36,063 nucleotides of DNA from Flavobacteriia bacterium (GTDB taxonomy: Bacteria > Bacteroidota > Bacteroidia > Flavobacteriales > Flavobacteriaceae). Positions 16,382 through 26,348 of this stretch are shown here, in pieces (positions within the stretch are counted from its first letter, which is position 1; every line of letters starts with the position of its first letter). The position numbers were made by a program, and so were the translations under genes. The stretch lies in the NCBI GenBank assembly GCA_030625645.1, contig DAOUQH010000006.1, positions 1 to 36,063 of the forward strand, read 5' to 3'. Below the pieces are notes generated by a model that was not told where the DNA came from, searched no databases, and was given only the letters and a program-made list of their open reading frames with translations.

Positions 16382-17587
16382 ATGACTCAGGTATTTAAAA
16401 ATATAAAAGGTGACAAAACCAGTTGGGCAATTATTGCAGTTTTAGCAATTTTTTCCTTTTTGCCAGTTTATAGTGCTAGTACCAATTTGGTATATGTTGC
16501 AGGTAATGGTACCACTTTGGGTCATTTAGTGAAGCACGCTGTTTTGTTGTTTTTTGGATTTGCAATAATTTATGGTACACACAAAATACCGTATAGATAT
16601 TTTAGTGGATTTTCGGTTTTGTTGTTGCCCGTTGTTATTGCACTTTTGGTTTTTACACTTGCAAAAGGAACCCTTATAGGAGGTGCAAATGCAAGTAGGT
16701 GGATTCAAATTCCTATTGTTGGAGTTGGGTTTCAAACTTCTACTTTTGCAGTAGTTGTTTTAATGATGTATGTTGCTAGATATTTATCAAAAAATAAGGA
16801 TAAACATATTAATTTTAAAGAAAGCATTATATACTTATGGATACCTGTTAGTGTTGTTTTAATGCTTATTCTACCAGCTAACTTTTCAACAACTGCAATA
16901 GCTTTTTTCTTGGTGCTGGTGCTGGCTTTTCTTGGAGGATATCCTTTTAAATATTTAATATCCATCATAGGAGCAGCAGTTTTGGTATTGGCAATTTTTG
17001 TTATTTCAGCTAAAGCATTTCCTGATACGATTAAGAATACAAGAATTGAAACCTGGAATAATAGGATTGAGAATTATATTTCCGGAGGAAGTGAAGAGAA
17101 TTATCAAGCTGAAAAGGCAAAAATAGCAATTGCCTCTGGTGAAATTAGAGGAAAAGGGCCAGGGAAAAGTGTACAAAAGAATTTCTTACCACAATCTTCT
17201 TCCGATTTTATTTATGCCATTATTGTAGAAGAATTTGGTTTAGCAGGAGCAATCATAATCCTATTTTTATACTTATTTCTACTTTTCCGAATTATAATAA
17301 TTGCAACAAAAACTGAAACAACTTTTGGCGTGTTATTAGTACTAGGTGTAGGTATTCCAATCATTTTCCAAGCAATGGTTAATATGGCGGTTGCAGTAGG
17401 TTTATTTCCGGTAACGGGACAACCCTTACCATTAATTAGTACCGGTGGAACTTCTATTTGGATGACTTGTTTCGCCATTGGAATAGTGTTGAGTGTGAGT
17501 GTTTTTAATGTACAAAATGAAAAAGAAACAGATATAAAAACAGAATTTGAAAACCCTTTAGATATTTTGCATGAAGCAGTTGGTTAA
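16382..17587 (+). CDS. ftsW: Septal peptidoglycan polymerase FtsW (SEDS family)
   Basis: A 401-residue polytopic SEDS protein with about ten membrane segments. Family hallmarks include [25 protein letters not shown]-type loop text [10 protein letters not shown], the [15 protein letters not shown] segment and the near-terminal [16 protein letters not shown]. It polymerises lipid II glycan strands at the septum together with FtsI. The position after murD and before murG is standard. Its 3' end overlaps murG by 17 bases. FtsW rather than RodA is chosen because of this context. Confidence 0.95.
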   Translation: MTQVFKNIKGDKTSWAIIAVLAIFSFLPVYSASTNLVYVAGNGTTLGHLVKHAVLLFFGFAIIYGTHKIPYRYFSGFSVLLLPVVIALLVFTLAKGTLIGGANASRWIQIPIVGVGFQTSTFAVVVLMMYVARYLSKNKDKHINFKESIIYLWIPVSVVLMLILPANFSTTAIAFFLVLVLAFLGGYPFKYLISIIGAAVLVLAIFVISAKAFPDTIKNTRIETWNNRIENYISGGSEENYQAEKAKIAIASGEIRGKGPGKSVQKNFLPQSSSDFIYAIIVEEFGLAGAIIILFLYLFLLFRIIIIATKTETTFGVLLVLGVGIPIIFQAMVNMAVAVGLFPVTGQPLPLISTGGTSIWMTCFAIGIVLSVSVFNVQNEKETDIKTEFENPLDILHEAVG

Positions 17588-18674
17588 CATATTGTTGAGT
17601 GGTGGTGGCACAGGAGGGCATATATATCCTGCAATCGCTATTGCAAATGAATTAAAAAGTAGGTATCCAAAAGCAAATTTTTTATTTGTAGGAGCAAAAG
17701 ATAGAATGGAAATGGAAAAAGTTCCACAGTTAGGGTATAAAATAAAGGGTTTAAATATTACAGGAATTCAAAGGAATTTGAGTACTAAAAATTTATCATT
17801 TCCATTTAAGCTGTTGAGTAGTTTATATAATGCAAATAAAATAATAAAGGTTTTTAAGCCAGATGTGGTTATCGGAACCGGTGGATTTGCATCAGGGCCA
17901 ACTTTATTTATGGCTAGTAAAAAAAATATTCCTTGTTTGATACAAGAACAGAATTCGTATCCGGGGATTACAAATAAATTATTAGCAAGTAAAGTGCAAA
18001 AAATTTGTACCGCTTATGATGGTTTAGATAAGTTTTTTCCTGAAGAGAAGATTATTAAAACAGGTAATCCTGTACGCCAAGATATATTGGATGTTTCCGG
18101 AAAAAGAGAAGAAGCATTAGAGCATTTTAAATTACAAAAAAATAAAAAGATTTTAGTTGTTTTAGGAGGTAGTTTGGGTGCAAGAAAAATAAATCAAATT
18201 ATTGAAAAAAATCTTGAAGAAATTCTTGATCTAGATGTTCAAATTATCTGGCAAACAGGTAAACTTTATATTGATGATTATAAAGAATATAATAGAAAAG
18301 AGTTTGTACAAACACATGCTTTTATTCAAAATATGGATTTATTATATGCTGTTTCCGATATAATAATTAGTAGGGCTGGAGCTGGAACAATTTCGGAGTT
18401 GTGTTTGGTAGGAAAACCTGTAATTTTTATACCATCACCAAATGTAGCTGAAGATCATCAAACTAAAAATGCCATGGCAGTAGTAAATAAAAATGCTGCA
18501 GAGATGATTAAAGAATCAGAATCGGATAAGAATTTTATATATCGATTCAAAAGCCTTATTCAAGATGAAAAAAGACAAAATATATTGAGTAGAAATATTA
18601 AAGAAATGGCTTTACCAAAAGCAACAAAGGAAATAGCAGATGCTGTGGAAAGTTTAGTAGAGATAACCAATTAA
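17571..18674 (+). CDS. murG: UDP-GlcNAc:lipid I GlcNAc transferase MurG
   Basis: A 367-residue GT-B glycosyltransferase (family GT28) that makes lipid II from lipid I at the inner face of the membrane. Conserved segments are the N-terminal [43 protein letters not shown], the NPVRQDI linker, [13 protein letters not shown], and the donor-binding [18 protein letters not shown] and [12 protein letters not shown]. It overlaps ftsW by 17 bases. In most Bacteroidota murC would follow; here a 121-bp non-coding gap leads straight to ftsQ. Confidence 0.96.
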   Translation: MKQLVNILLSGGGTGGHIYPAIAIANELKSRYPKANFLFVGAKDRMEMEKVPQLGYKIKGLNITGIQRNLSTKNLSFPFKLLSSLYNANKIIKVFKPDVVIGTGGFASGPTLFMASKKNIPCLIQEQNSYPGITNKLLASKVQKICTAYDGLDKFFPEEKIIKTGNPVRQDILDVSGKREEALEHFKLQKNKKILVVLGGSLGARKINQIIEKNLEEILDLDVQIIWQTGKLYIDDYKEYNRKEFVQTHAFIQNMDLLYAVSDIIISRAGAGTISELCLVGKPVIFIPSPNVAEDHQTKNAMAVVNKNAAEMIKESESDKNFIYRFKSLIQDEKRQNILSRNIKEMALPKATKEIADAVESLVEITN

Positions 18675-18703
18675 TGAAATAAATAATAAAAAATTATGTG
18701 CTA

Positions 18704-18784
18704 AATACTGTGGTAACTATGGCAATTGAGGTAATAATGGGGGTTTTGACCAATAAATTGCCATAGTTCTAAAAATTTAGTATT
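18704..18784. repeat. Inverted repeat in the murG-ftsQ gap, where murC is expected
   Basis: The 121-bp gap holds a perfect 13-bp inverted repeat, aactatggcaatt (18715-18727) and aattgccatagtt (18756-18768), with a 28-base spacer containing a G run. An outer 6-bp pair (AATACT 18704-18709, AGTATT 18779-18784) extends it with mismatched spacing. No T run follows, so it is not a normal terminator. The gap contains no recognisable murC coding sequence. It may be a deletion scar, a hairpin controlling ftsQAZ, or the footprint of an element; the sequence alone does not decide. Confidence 0.7.
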
Positions 18785-18795
18785 CAGTAAATTAG

Positions 18796-19530
18796 ATGCT
18801 TAAAAAATATAACTCACATATCAAATTTATTTTACTTTTCTTGCTTGTAGCATTCTTATACGGATTTGCTAATATTAGAAATACAGATAAAAAAATAAAG
18901 GAGATTGACCTTATTTTTAAAAATGGAGGAAACCTTTTTATTACCTATGATTCGGTTAATAAATTGTTAATACAAAAAATGAAACCACTTAAAAAGCAAG
19001 CGATAGATAGTTTACATTTGAAAAGTATAGAAAAAGCAATACAGTCAAATCAGATGATTCAAAATGCTGAAATATTCTATACAAGTGATGGAAAGTTGGG
19101 GGCTGAAATTACACAAAGAACTCCGATTTTAAGAGTAGTTGATAGGTATAATTCTTACTATATTGATAAGTTTGGATTAAAAATGCCTTTATCAGATAAT
19201 TTTTCGGCAAGAGTTCCGATAATTTCAGGTAAAGTTGATATTAATAAGGATATTGATATAACAAATTTAGCAAGTAAGATATTAGAAGATGATTTTTTGA
19301 GAAAGCAAATAATTGGAATCGAACAAGAAGAAAATAACGGAGTTTGTCAATTTAGATTAAAAACTAGAATAGGAGATCAAATAGTTGTTTTTGGAACTTT
19401 GCAAAATTTTGAAAACAAAAAAAATAAGTTAAAAGTATTTTATCAAAAAGCATTAAAAGACAGTATTTTACAAAGATATGATACGATTAACTTGAAATTT
19501 AAAAATCAGGTTGTTTGTACTAAAAAATAG
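18796..19530 (+). CDS. ftsQ: Cell division protein FtsQ/DivIB
   Basis: A 244-residue bitopic protein: short basic N-terminus, a single transmembrane helix (FILLFLLVAFLYGFANI, about residues 11-27), then a POTRA-like region (IKEIDLIFKNGGNLFITYDSVNKLL) and a beta domain with AEITQRTPILRVVDRYNSYYIDKFGLKMP, which matches the FtsQ pattern of strands carrying the R-P/I-R and YY-D-G sequence. FtsQ is an early divisome scaffold. The position directly before ftsA and ftsZ supports the call. The ftsA start is 3 bases after its stop. Confidence 0.9.
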   Translation: MLKKYNSHIKFILLFLLVAFLYGFANIRNTDKKIKEIDLIFKNGGNLFITYDSVNKLLIQKMKPLKKQAIDSLHLKSIEKAIQSNQMIQNAEIFYTSDGKLGAEITQRTPILRVVDRYNSYYIDKFGLKMPLSDNFSARVPIISGKVDINKDIDITNLASKILEDDFLRKQIIGIEQEENNGVCQFRLKTRIGDQIVVFGTLQNFENKKNKLKVFYQKALKDSILQRYDTINLKFKNQVVCTKK

Positions 19531-19533
19531 AAT

Positions 19534-20835
19534 ATGGAAAACAACAATATAGCAGTAGGATTAGATATTGGAACAACAAAAATTGTTGCAATGGTAGGTA
19601 AAAAAGATGCCTACAATAAAATTGAAGTTCTTGGAACAGGAAGAGCTAAAAGTTTGGGTGTACATAGGGGTGTTGTTAATAATATCACACAAACAATACA
19701 TTCTATCCAAGAAGCGGTATCTGAAGCAGAAAGTATTTCAGGTGAAAAGATCCAAAAAGTAATTGTAGGTATTGCAGGGCAACATATTAGAAGCTTGCAT
19801 CACAGTGATTATATTACTCGTTCAAATCCAGATAAGGTAATTGATGAAAATGATATTGAACATTTGATAAATCAGGTTTATAAACTGGTAATGTTACCGG
19901 GTGAAGAAATTATTCATGTTCTACCACAAGATTATAAAGTAGATGGTCAAGCCGAAATAAAAACACCTATAGGAATGTATGGGGGTAGATTAGAAGCTAA
20001 TTTCCATGTTGTTGTTGGTCAGGTTTCTTCAATTAGAAACATTGGTAGGTGTATTAAAAGTGCAGGTTTAGAACTTGGAAGTATCACACTTGAGCCACTA
20101 GCATCAGCAAATGCAGTTTTGAGTCAGGAAGAGAAAGAAGCCGGCGTTGCTTTGATTGATATAGGAGGAGGTACTACAGACCTAGCAATTTTTAAAGATG
20201 GAATTATCAGGCATACAGCAGTGATTCCATTTGGCGGAAATGTGATTACCGAAGATATTAAAGAAGGTTGCTCGATTATCGAAAAACAAGCAGAATTATT
20301 AAAAATAAAATTTGGTTCTGCATGGCCTGGTGAAAATAAAGAAAATGAAATTGTTTCTATTCCTGGTTTAAGAGGTAGAGATCCAAAAGAGATTACACTA
20401 AAGAACCTATCTAAAATAATACATGCAAGAATAATTGAAATTGTCGAACAGGTTTTTCTTGAGATAAAAAATTATGGACATGAAGAAAGTAAGAAAAAAC
20501 TAATTGCCGGAATAGTTTTAACAGGAGGAGGGGCTCAGCTTAAACACATTAAACAGTTGGTAGAATATACAACTGGAATGGATACTAGGATAGGATATCC
20601 AAATGAGCATTTATCTAGTAATAGTGATACCGATTTATCTAGTCCTGCATTTGCAACTGCTGTAGGATTATTGATGAAAGGATTAAGCGAATTTGAGAAA
20701 GAAGCTAGAGAAGAAGAAAAAGAGGAACAAATCATTAATAGTGAAGAAAAGTCTGTACCACCAGAACAACCAAAAAGGACAGTTTTTGATAAATGGATAG
20801 ATAAGTTTAGAGATTTTCTAGAAAATGCAGAATAA
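19534..20835 (+). CDS. ftsA: Cell division protein FtsA
   Basis: A 433-residue actin-fold ATPase. The phosphate-1 motif is GLDIGTTKIVAMVG (residues 9-22), with the SHS2/1C-type domain following (about 85-170), ALIDIGGGTTDLAIFKDG as phosphate-2 and LTGGGAQLKHI as the adenosine motif. The last residues (RTVFDKWIDKFRDFLENA) form the amphipathic helix that attaches FtsA, and through it FtsZ, to the membrane. It sits between ftsQ and ftsZ, as usual. Confidence 0.96.
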   Translation: MENNNIAVGLDIGTTKIVAMVGKKDAYNKIEVLGTGRAKSLGVHRGVVNNITQTIHSIQEAVSEAESISGEKIQKVIVGIAGQHIRSLHHSDYITRSNPDKVIDENDIEHLINQVYKLVMLPGEEIIHVLPQDYKVDGQAEIKTPIGMYGGRLEANFHVVVGQVSSIRNIGRCIKSAGLELGSITLEPLASANAVLSQEEKEAGVALIDIGGGTTDLAIFKDGIIRHTAVIPFGGNVITEDIKEGCSIIEKQAELLKIKFGSAWPGENKENEIVSIPGLRGRDPKEITLKNLSKIIHARIIEIVEQVFLEIKNYGHEESKKKLIAGIVLTGGGAQLKHIKQLVEYTTGMDTRIGYPNEHLSSNSDTDLSSPAFATAVGLLMKGLSEFEKEAREEEKEEQIINSEEKSVPPEQPKRTVFDKWIDKFRDFLENAE

Positions 20836-20889
20836 TAAATAATTACGATTAATAAGAGAGAAATAGTAAACCCCTAGAATAAAAAAGAT

Positions 20890-22752
20890 ATGAGTATAGA
20901 TTTTAACAACATTTCATTTGATTTACCCAAAAATCAATCCAATGTAATTAAGGTGATTGGAGTTGGTGGAGGTGGAAGTAACGCCGTTAACCACATGTTT
21001 TCAAAAGGAATACAAGGTGTAGATTTTGCAGTTTGTAATACTGATGCGCAAGCCTTACAAAATAGCCCGGTTCCAACAAAAATTCAATTAGGAGTTTCTT
21101 TAACCGAAGGTTTAGGTGCTGGGGCTAATCCTGTAATTGGAGAAGAAGCGGCTAGAGAAAGTGTAGAGGATATTAAAAATATGCTTGATAAACGCTCAAA
21201 AATGTTATTTATTACTGTTGGAATGGGAGGTGGTACCGGAACAGGAGCTGCACCTGTAATTGCCAAAATTGCAAAAGAATTAGATATTCTTACTGTAGGG
21301 ATTGTTACTACACCATTTTCATTTGAGGGGAAAATGAGAAATGAACAGGCGCAAGAGGGGATAGATAAATTACGTGAACAAGTTGATTCTTTAGTAGTTA
21401 TTAATAATAATAAACTACGAGAGGTTTACGGTAATTTAGGGTTTAAAGCAGGATTTTCAAAAGCTGATGAGGTTTTGTCAACTGCAGCTATCGGAATAGC
21501 ACAGGTAATTACACATCACTATACACAAAATATTGATTTAAGAGATGCTAAAACTGTACTAGCAAATAGTGGTACTGCTATCATGGGTTCTGCAAAAGCA
21601 TCAGGTTCAAATCGAGCACAAAATGCAATAACAAAAGCATTGGATTCTCCACTTTTAAACGACAATAAAATTGCTGGTGCACAGCGTGTATTATTGTTGA
21701 TTGTTTCTGGAACTTCAGAGGTTACTATTGATGAAATAGGAGAAATTAATGATTATATTCAGTCTGAAGCAAAAACAAATGTAGATATAATCATGGGTGT
21801 TGGTGAAGAAGATGATTTAGGAGAATCTATTGAGGTAACAGTGATTGCTACAGGATTTAATCCCGAATTTCAACAAGAAATTGAAAGTAGAGAAACCAAA
21901 AAAATAGTTCACACTTTAGTGGAGGATAAAAAAGCAATTATTAAAGAAATTTCAAAGCCAGTTGAGTCTGAAAAAAGATATATTTTAGAAGAAGAAACTC
22001 CTGTTGCAGAGAAAGAGATTGATGTAAGAGATATTGAGGTGAATTATGAAGAAGTAACACCTCAAGTTGAAGATTTTCAAGAAGATTTTATCATTAAAAG
22101 CATTAGCACAAAGGAGGAAATAAGCGAGGAAAAAGTAGAAGATATCGAACAATTATCTGAAAATCAATTTTCATTTACCTTTGATTTACCGATTGAAGAA
22201 AAATCTTCAGAAAAGCAAAAATTTACAACAGAAGCTTCTGCAAAGAATATAAATATTTATGATCTTGAAGAAGTAAATCCAGAGGAAAAGGTTGAAACTA
22301 AAATAAAGCATACTTTAGATATTGAAGATGAATTTGCTCCAGAATTAAAGGTGTTGAAAAATATGAAAGGAGATGATGATAGTAGTGAAGATTTTGATAT
22401 TAAATTAAAGGTTACTAATGAAACTATTGTAAATGAAATTAAACCTAGTATTAGTATTGAAGAAAAAGATGTATCACCATTAAATCTTACAATTGAAGAA
22501 TTGCGTAAAAAGGCTGATGATCGTAGAGAAAAAATGAAAGATTTTAATTATAAATTCACCAATAGATTTAGTAGTAATATTGATGAAATAGAAAGTAAAC
22601 CAGCTTATAAACGAATGGGTGTTGATTTAGATGAAGTGTCTCATTCTTCAGATAATCATCAAAAAAAGTCTAGAATGACATTAGATATTGATGAGAATGA
22701 CGAAATACAATTCCGTTCAAACAACTCGTTTTTACACGATAATGTAGATTAA
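20890..22752 (+). CDS. ftsZ: Cell division GTPase FtsZ
   Basis: A 620-residue tubulin-like GTPase. The GTP-binding loop GGGTGTG is at residues 113-119, preceded by GVGGGGSNAVNHM and followed by NNNKLREVYG. The conserved core covers about residues 1-330; the rest is a long acidic linker (about 330-600) typical of Bacteroidota FtsZ, with a C-terminal peptide ending RSNNSFLHDNVD that would bind FtsA. The protein polymerises into the division ring. It is the last gene of the cluster and is followed by a terminator. Sequence just upstream contains ACCCCTAG rather than a Shine-Dalgarno site. Confidence 0.97.
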   Translation: MSIDFNNISFDLPKNQSNVIKVIGVGGGGSNAVNHMFSKGIQGVDFAVCNTDAQALQNSPVPTKIQLGVSLTEGLGAGANPVIGEEAARESVEDIKNMLDKRSKMLFITVGMGGGTGTGAAPVIAKIAKELDILTVGIVTTPFSFEGKMRNEQAQEGIDKLREQVDSLVVINNNKLREVYGNLGFKAGFSKADEVLSTAAIGIAQVITHHYTQNIDLRDAKTVLANSGTAIMGSAKASGSNRAQNAITKALDSPLLNDNKIAGAQRVLLLIVSGTSEVTIDEIGEINDYIQSEAKTNVDIIMGVGEEDDLGESIEVTVIATGFNPEFQQEIESRETKKIVHTLVEDKKAIIKEISKPVESEKRYILEEETPVAEKEIDVRDIEVNYEEVTPQVEDFQEDFIIKSISTKEEISEEKVEDIEQLSENQFSFTFDLPIEEKSSEKQKFTTEASAKNINIYDLEEVNPEEKVETKIKHTLDIEDEFAPELKVLKNMKGDDDSSEDFDIKLKVTNETIVNEIKPSISIEEKDVSPLNLTIEELRKKADDRREKMKDFNYKFTNRFSSNIDEIESKPAYKRMGVDLDEVSHSSDNHQKKSRMTLDIDENDEIQFRSNNSFLHDNVD

Positions 22753-22782
22753 AAAATAAATTATTTATTTAGTTAGTGGGGG

Positions 22783-22817
22783 AAATCCGGAAGACTTTTT
22801 ATGTTTTCCGGATTTTT
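22783..22817 (+). terminator. Rho-independent terminator at the end of the dcw cluster
   Basis: A perfect 10-bp stem, aaatccggaa (22783-22792) and ttccggattt (22806-22815), with a 13-base loop ends in a run of T. It lies 30 bases after the ftsZ stop. The minus-strand exit has no T run, so it mainly serves the plus strand. Confidence 0.9.
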
Positions 22818-22862
22818 AATGGTATAAAACTAGTGAAAGTTTTTAAATTGTAAATAGAATAA

Positions 22863-25800
22863 TTATTTACCAATAATTATTTTTTTAGAAACTTGGTTGT
22901 TTCCTTCGTTTATTTTTAAAAAATATAAACCTGTTTCTAAGTTGGTTAAATTTAAGTAAAAGTTATTATCTGTGATATTTCTTTTTTTGTAAACCAATTT
23001 TCCTGTAATATCATAAACAGTTACTTGCATTTCTTGAGTACTTTGTCTATTTATAAAAATATTACCATTTGATGGGTTTGGATAAACCTTTAAAGAATTT
23101 TTCTCATATTCATTAACGGCTAAGATAGCTGTAGCATCGATAGTAAAATTATCAATTAAGACACCTTCTTCATTGCTAGCTTGATCTGATGCAAAAACAA
23201 AACGGAAAACAATATTACTTTCATTATTTAGTGCAGCTAAATTATAACTATACTCTTTTAAAGATAAATCTGTACCTGTCCATTGTTTACCTACAGTAAT
23301 AGGTCTTTCTATGCTATGATAACTACTGTTATACCAATTTGGATCACTTGCTGATCCAAGAATACTCCAGCTTATTCCTTTATCTACTGTGTACTCTATA
23401 TAAAGCACATCCCAATCTAATTCGATATTAAATGCCATATCAAATCTTAAAACAGGATTTTCTAAAGAGGCAAGATTATAACATGGTGAAATTAAATAAC
23501 TAAAAGAATTATCGAAATAATTACCTGCCAAATTGGTAATATACGCGCTTTCAGAAAGATCTTTAAATACTGGTGTTGTTGCTTTTCCTTTTTGCCAAAG
23601 ATCATCGCTGCCCCCAATTGTTTTAACCTGCCATCTATCTGGATTTACATCACCAAATGTGTTGACATATTGTCCTTGTCCAGAGTTGTTTATAGTGAAT
23701 TTAGCCTTTAATTCATTATTCTCAATAAAGGCATCATTTGTAATGGTAGTTTCAACAACCATTTCATGCTCCCCGGGGGATAATGAATTATTTGCTGGTA
23801 AAGTAATTTCTTTATTATTATCTGAACTGATATTGCCTGTATATTGATGGGTAAAATTTTCACCATCAATACTGTAATTAATATCGATAACAGAAATAGT
23901 ATTCAAACCATTATTCTTTACTAAAATCACTGGTTTAAAATCTCCACATTGAATACTGTTATTACTTAAAATGGATAAGAGACTTACATCATCTCCAGCT
24001 TTTTTCACTTCAATAGGTGATTGCCAAACTCCTCTACCATACGTTCCAGCTGTTATAATTTTTTCATTCACGTTTATTTCAATATCCTTAACAGGAACAT
24101 TGGGTAAACCTTTTGAAAATACTTCCCATTCTGTCATTTCATCATTAATATGATATACACCTAAAGATGTTCCAACATATAAATCATTATCGGGACTTTG
24201 ATTTTGATGTCTAATAATAAATTTTGGCTCATTTGGTAAGTTCAAATCTATACTAGTCCAATTTGCCCCTCCATTAATTGATTTATAAACATTATTGTTG
24301 TAAAATCCGCCAAGCGTTAAATAAACTATATTATTATCACTATTATTTATTTCTATGGAAGTAATCTTTCCAATAAAGCTAGTGGTAAGTGTAGTAAAAT
24401 TAAGCCCTCCATCTTCACTTTTGAAAATTCTATCTGATTTTGAAACATATACAAGATCATTATTTGTAGTTGATATTTCAATATTATCTAGATCTCCACC
24501 AAAAACATCATCCGAAACAGCTTCCCAATTTCCACTTTTAAGTTTGTATAATTTTTTATAACCTGCAAAAAGTTCACCATCTTTATTTGCTAAAAGTGGA
24601 GTAACCCAATTACCACCACTGTCAGTATCACTCACTTCATCAGCAGGAGCTGAAGTAACTCTTGATCCATTTCCTCCGCCATTATAAGTTACATTTAAGC
24701 TGCCGCCATATTGTGTAAAACCGTAGTAAGTATTTTCATTGTTTGGATCTATCGCACAATCCATTCCATCTCCTCCATGATATTTATGCCATATATCATT
24801 ACTGTATCCAAAACCACCATTATCCTGTAATCCTCCAGCTATATTTTTTGCTGAATTTTTTGCTGTAGCAATTTTATAATATTGACTAATATTAAGTGTT
24901 TCAGTTAAATCTTTAAAACTTGCTCCCTCATTAGCAGATTGGTATATTCCACCATCAGTACCAGCATATAGTTTATTATTAAAATATCGCATAAAATGAA
25001 TATCTGCATGCGTATAAGAAGGGTCTTCAGAGTTCCACCAACGATTAATCTGTGAAAAATTATTACCACCATCTGTAGATTTCCAAATATCAAGAACACC
25101 TACATAAATAATTTTCTCATTTGTAGGAGAAACTGTTAAAGCCAAATCATACCAAGCTTGTTTGCTTACAAAAATATCATCTGTTTCAGCTGTTTTAATA
25201 AATGTATCTCCACTATCAGTCGATTTATATAATCCTTCAAAAGAATAATCAGACTTTGCACATAAAACGTAAAGAGCACTTGGGTTTGCAGCTGTAACGT
25301 CAATAACCATTCTAGAAGAAGTAGTTGGTAGATTATCCGTTATTTGTGTAAAAGAATCTCCTCCATTTGTAGATTTATAGAAATTTTTTGAAGTAACTGC
25401 GTATAGTGTGTTTGGATCACCTGGTTTAAGTTTTAAATCGCCAAAATTACCTTCTTGCATATTTTTCCATTTGCCACCGGCATCAGTTGTTTTGTAAATC
25501 CCGTTACTTGTTGCAACCCAAAGTATATTTGAGTTGTTAGGGTGAATATAAATTTCGTTTGAGGAAGAGTAAGGATCTGTAAATTCCAATCCAGTTTTAT
25601 TCCATGTACTACCACCATCAGTAGATTTCATAACCCCTATACTATAAGAATCATTTGCATCATCATCGCCGGTTGATATATAAATAATGTTTGAATTGTT
25701 TGGGTCAATAGCAATTCCTGAAACGCCAATTTGTGGTAAATTATCAGATAATGGTCGCCAATTTTTACCAGCATCTGTAGATTTCCAAATTCCACCAGAA

Positions 25801-26237
25801 GGTGCTCCAACATAAAAGGTATTGGCATTGTTTGGATCTACAATAAATGTGTTAATCCTTCCTTGTCCATCTTTTACATTGGTTGTATATGGCCCAAGTG
25901 AACTCCAATCTCCTCCATCACTAAATTTTTTAGCAATTTCATTTTTTTGCTCCCATGCATCCCAAAGCATAGTTGGAGGTGCTATATAGCCACCTTTAAT
26001 TGTATAATGTTTCCAATGATTTTCCCAACGTTTAAAAGGCTTATAGCCACTTCCTTTGGCTTGCCAATCTTTGTCTTTAAAATATGCATTAAAATTATTG
26101 GTTAATGTTTGAATGGTTTGTTCAGATGATTTTGCTACATTTTCTTGGTTCTGAACCCATGGAGCATTTTCATTATATTGGGCTTGGATTGCAAACGTAA
26201 TTAAAACAAAAAACAGAAAAGTATAAGTATTTTTCAT
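22863..26237 (-). CDS. Large T9SS-secreted sortilin/VPS10-like beta-propeller protein
   Basis: A 1124-residue secreted protein. It has a Sec signal peptide (MKNTYTFLFFVLITFAIQAQ), then many Asp-box/BNR repeats (STDAGKNWRPL, STDGGSTWNKT, STNGGDSFTQI, STDSGDTFIKT, STDGGNNFSQI, SEDGGLNFTTL, SINGGANWTSI) spread over about residues 150-740, as in sortilin/VPS10 and photosynthesis-assembly-like propellers. A CARDB-like and jelly-roll region follows (about 750-1035), and the end (LKVYPNPSNGNIFIN ... SKKIIIGK) is a type A C-terminal sorting domain for the type IX secretion system. Function is unknown; surface adhesion or a hydrolytic role are possible. It faces ftsZ tail to tail. Confidence 0.88.
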   Translation of the reverse strand: MKNTYTFLFFVLITFAIQAQYNENAPWVQNQENVAKSSEQTIQTLTNNFNAYFKDKDWQAKGSGYKPFKRWENHWKHYTIKGGYIAPPTMLWDAWEQKNEIAKKFSDGGDWSSLGPYTTNVKDGQGRINTFIVDPNNANTFYVGAPSGGIWKSTDAGKNWRPLSDNLPQIGVSGIAIDPNNSNIIYISTGDDDANDSYSIGVMKSTDGGSTWNKTGLEFTDPYSSSNEIYIHPNNSNILWVATSNGIYKTTDAGGKWKNMQEGNFGDLKLKPGDPNTLYAVTSKNFYKSTNGGDSFTQITDNLPTTSSRMVIDVTAANPSALYVLCAKSDYSFEGLYKSTDSGDTFIKTAETDDIFVSKQAWYDLALTVSPTNEKIIYVGVLDIWKSTDGGNNFSQINRWWNSEDPSYTHADIHFMRYFNNKLYAGTDGGIYQSANEGASFKDLTETLNISQYYKIATAKNSAKNIAGGLQDNGGFGYSNDIWHKYHGGDGMDCAIDPNNENTYYGFTQYGGSLNVTYNGGGNGSRVTSAPADEVSDTDSGGNWVTPLLANKDGELFAGYKKLYKLKSGNWEAVSDDVFGGDLDNIEISTTNNDLVYVSKSDRIFKSEDGGLNFTTLTTSFIGKITSIEINNSDNNIVYLTLGGFYNNNVYKSINGGANWTSIDLNLPNEPKFIIRHQNQSPDNDLYVGTSLGVYHINDEMTEWEVFSKGLPNVPVKDIEINVNEKIITAGTYGRGVWQSPIEVKKAGDDVSLLSILSNNSIQCGDFKPVILVKNNGLNTISVIDINYSIDGENFTHQYTGNISSDNNKEITLPANNSLSPGEHEMVVETTITNDAFIENNELKAKFTINNSGQGQYVNTFGDVNPDRWQVKTIGGSDDLWQKGKATTPVFKDLSESAYITNLAGNYFDNSFSYLISPCYNLASLENPVLRFDMAFNIELDWDVLYIEYTVDKGISWSILGSASDPNWYNSSYHSIERPITVGKQWTGTDLSLKEYSYNLAALNNESNIVFRFVFASDQASNEEGVLIDNFTIDATAILAVNEYEKNSLKVYPNPSNGNIFINRQSTQEMQVTVYDITGKLVYKKRNITDNNFYLNLTNLETGLYFLKINEGNNQVSKKIIIGK

Positions 26238-26262
26238 ATCAATAGGGGATTTTTTTGAGTCT

Positions 26263-26270
26263 CAAATATA
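26263..26270 (-). promoter_or_regulatory. Predicted -7 box of the T9SS propeller gene
   Basis: Reading the minus strand gives TATATTTG, a perfect match, 25 bases before the ATG. A TTTG (26287-26290) lies 16 bases further upstream, a slightly short spacing for a -33 element. Confidence 0.5.
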
Positions 26271-26348
26271 AGTATTTATTCGAGAACAAATTTGATTATA
26301 GAAAATTAAATATAGGCAACTGTTGAATCTATAGCACTATTATGTATG

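Noticed and set aside
22783-22817. Bidirectional use of the ftsZ terminator for the T9SS gene
   Set aside because: On the minus strand the hairpin is followed by a C run, not a T run.
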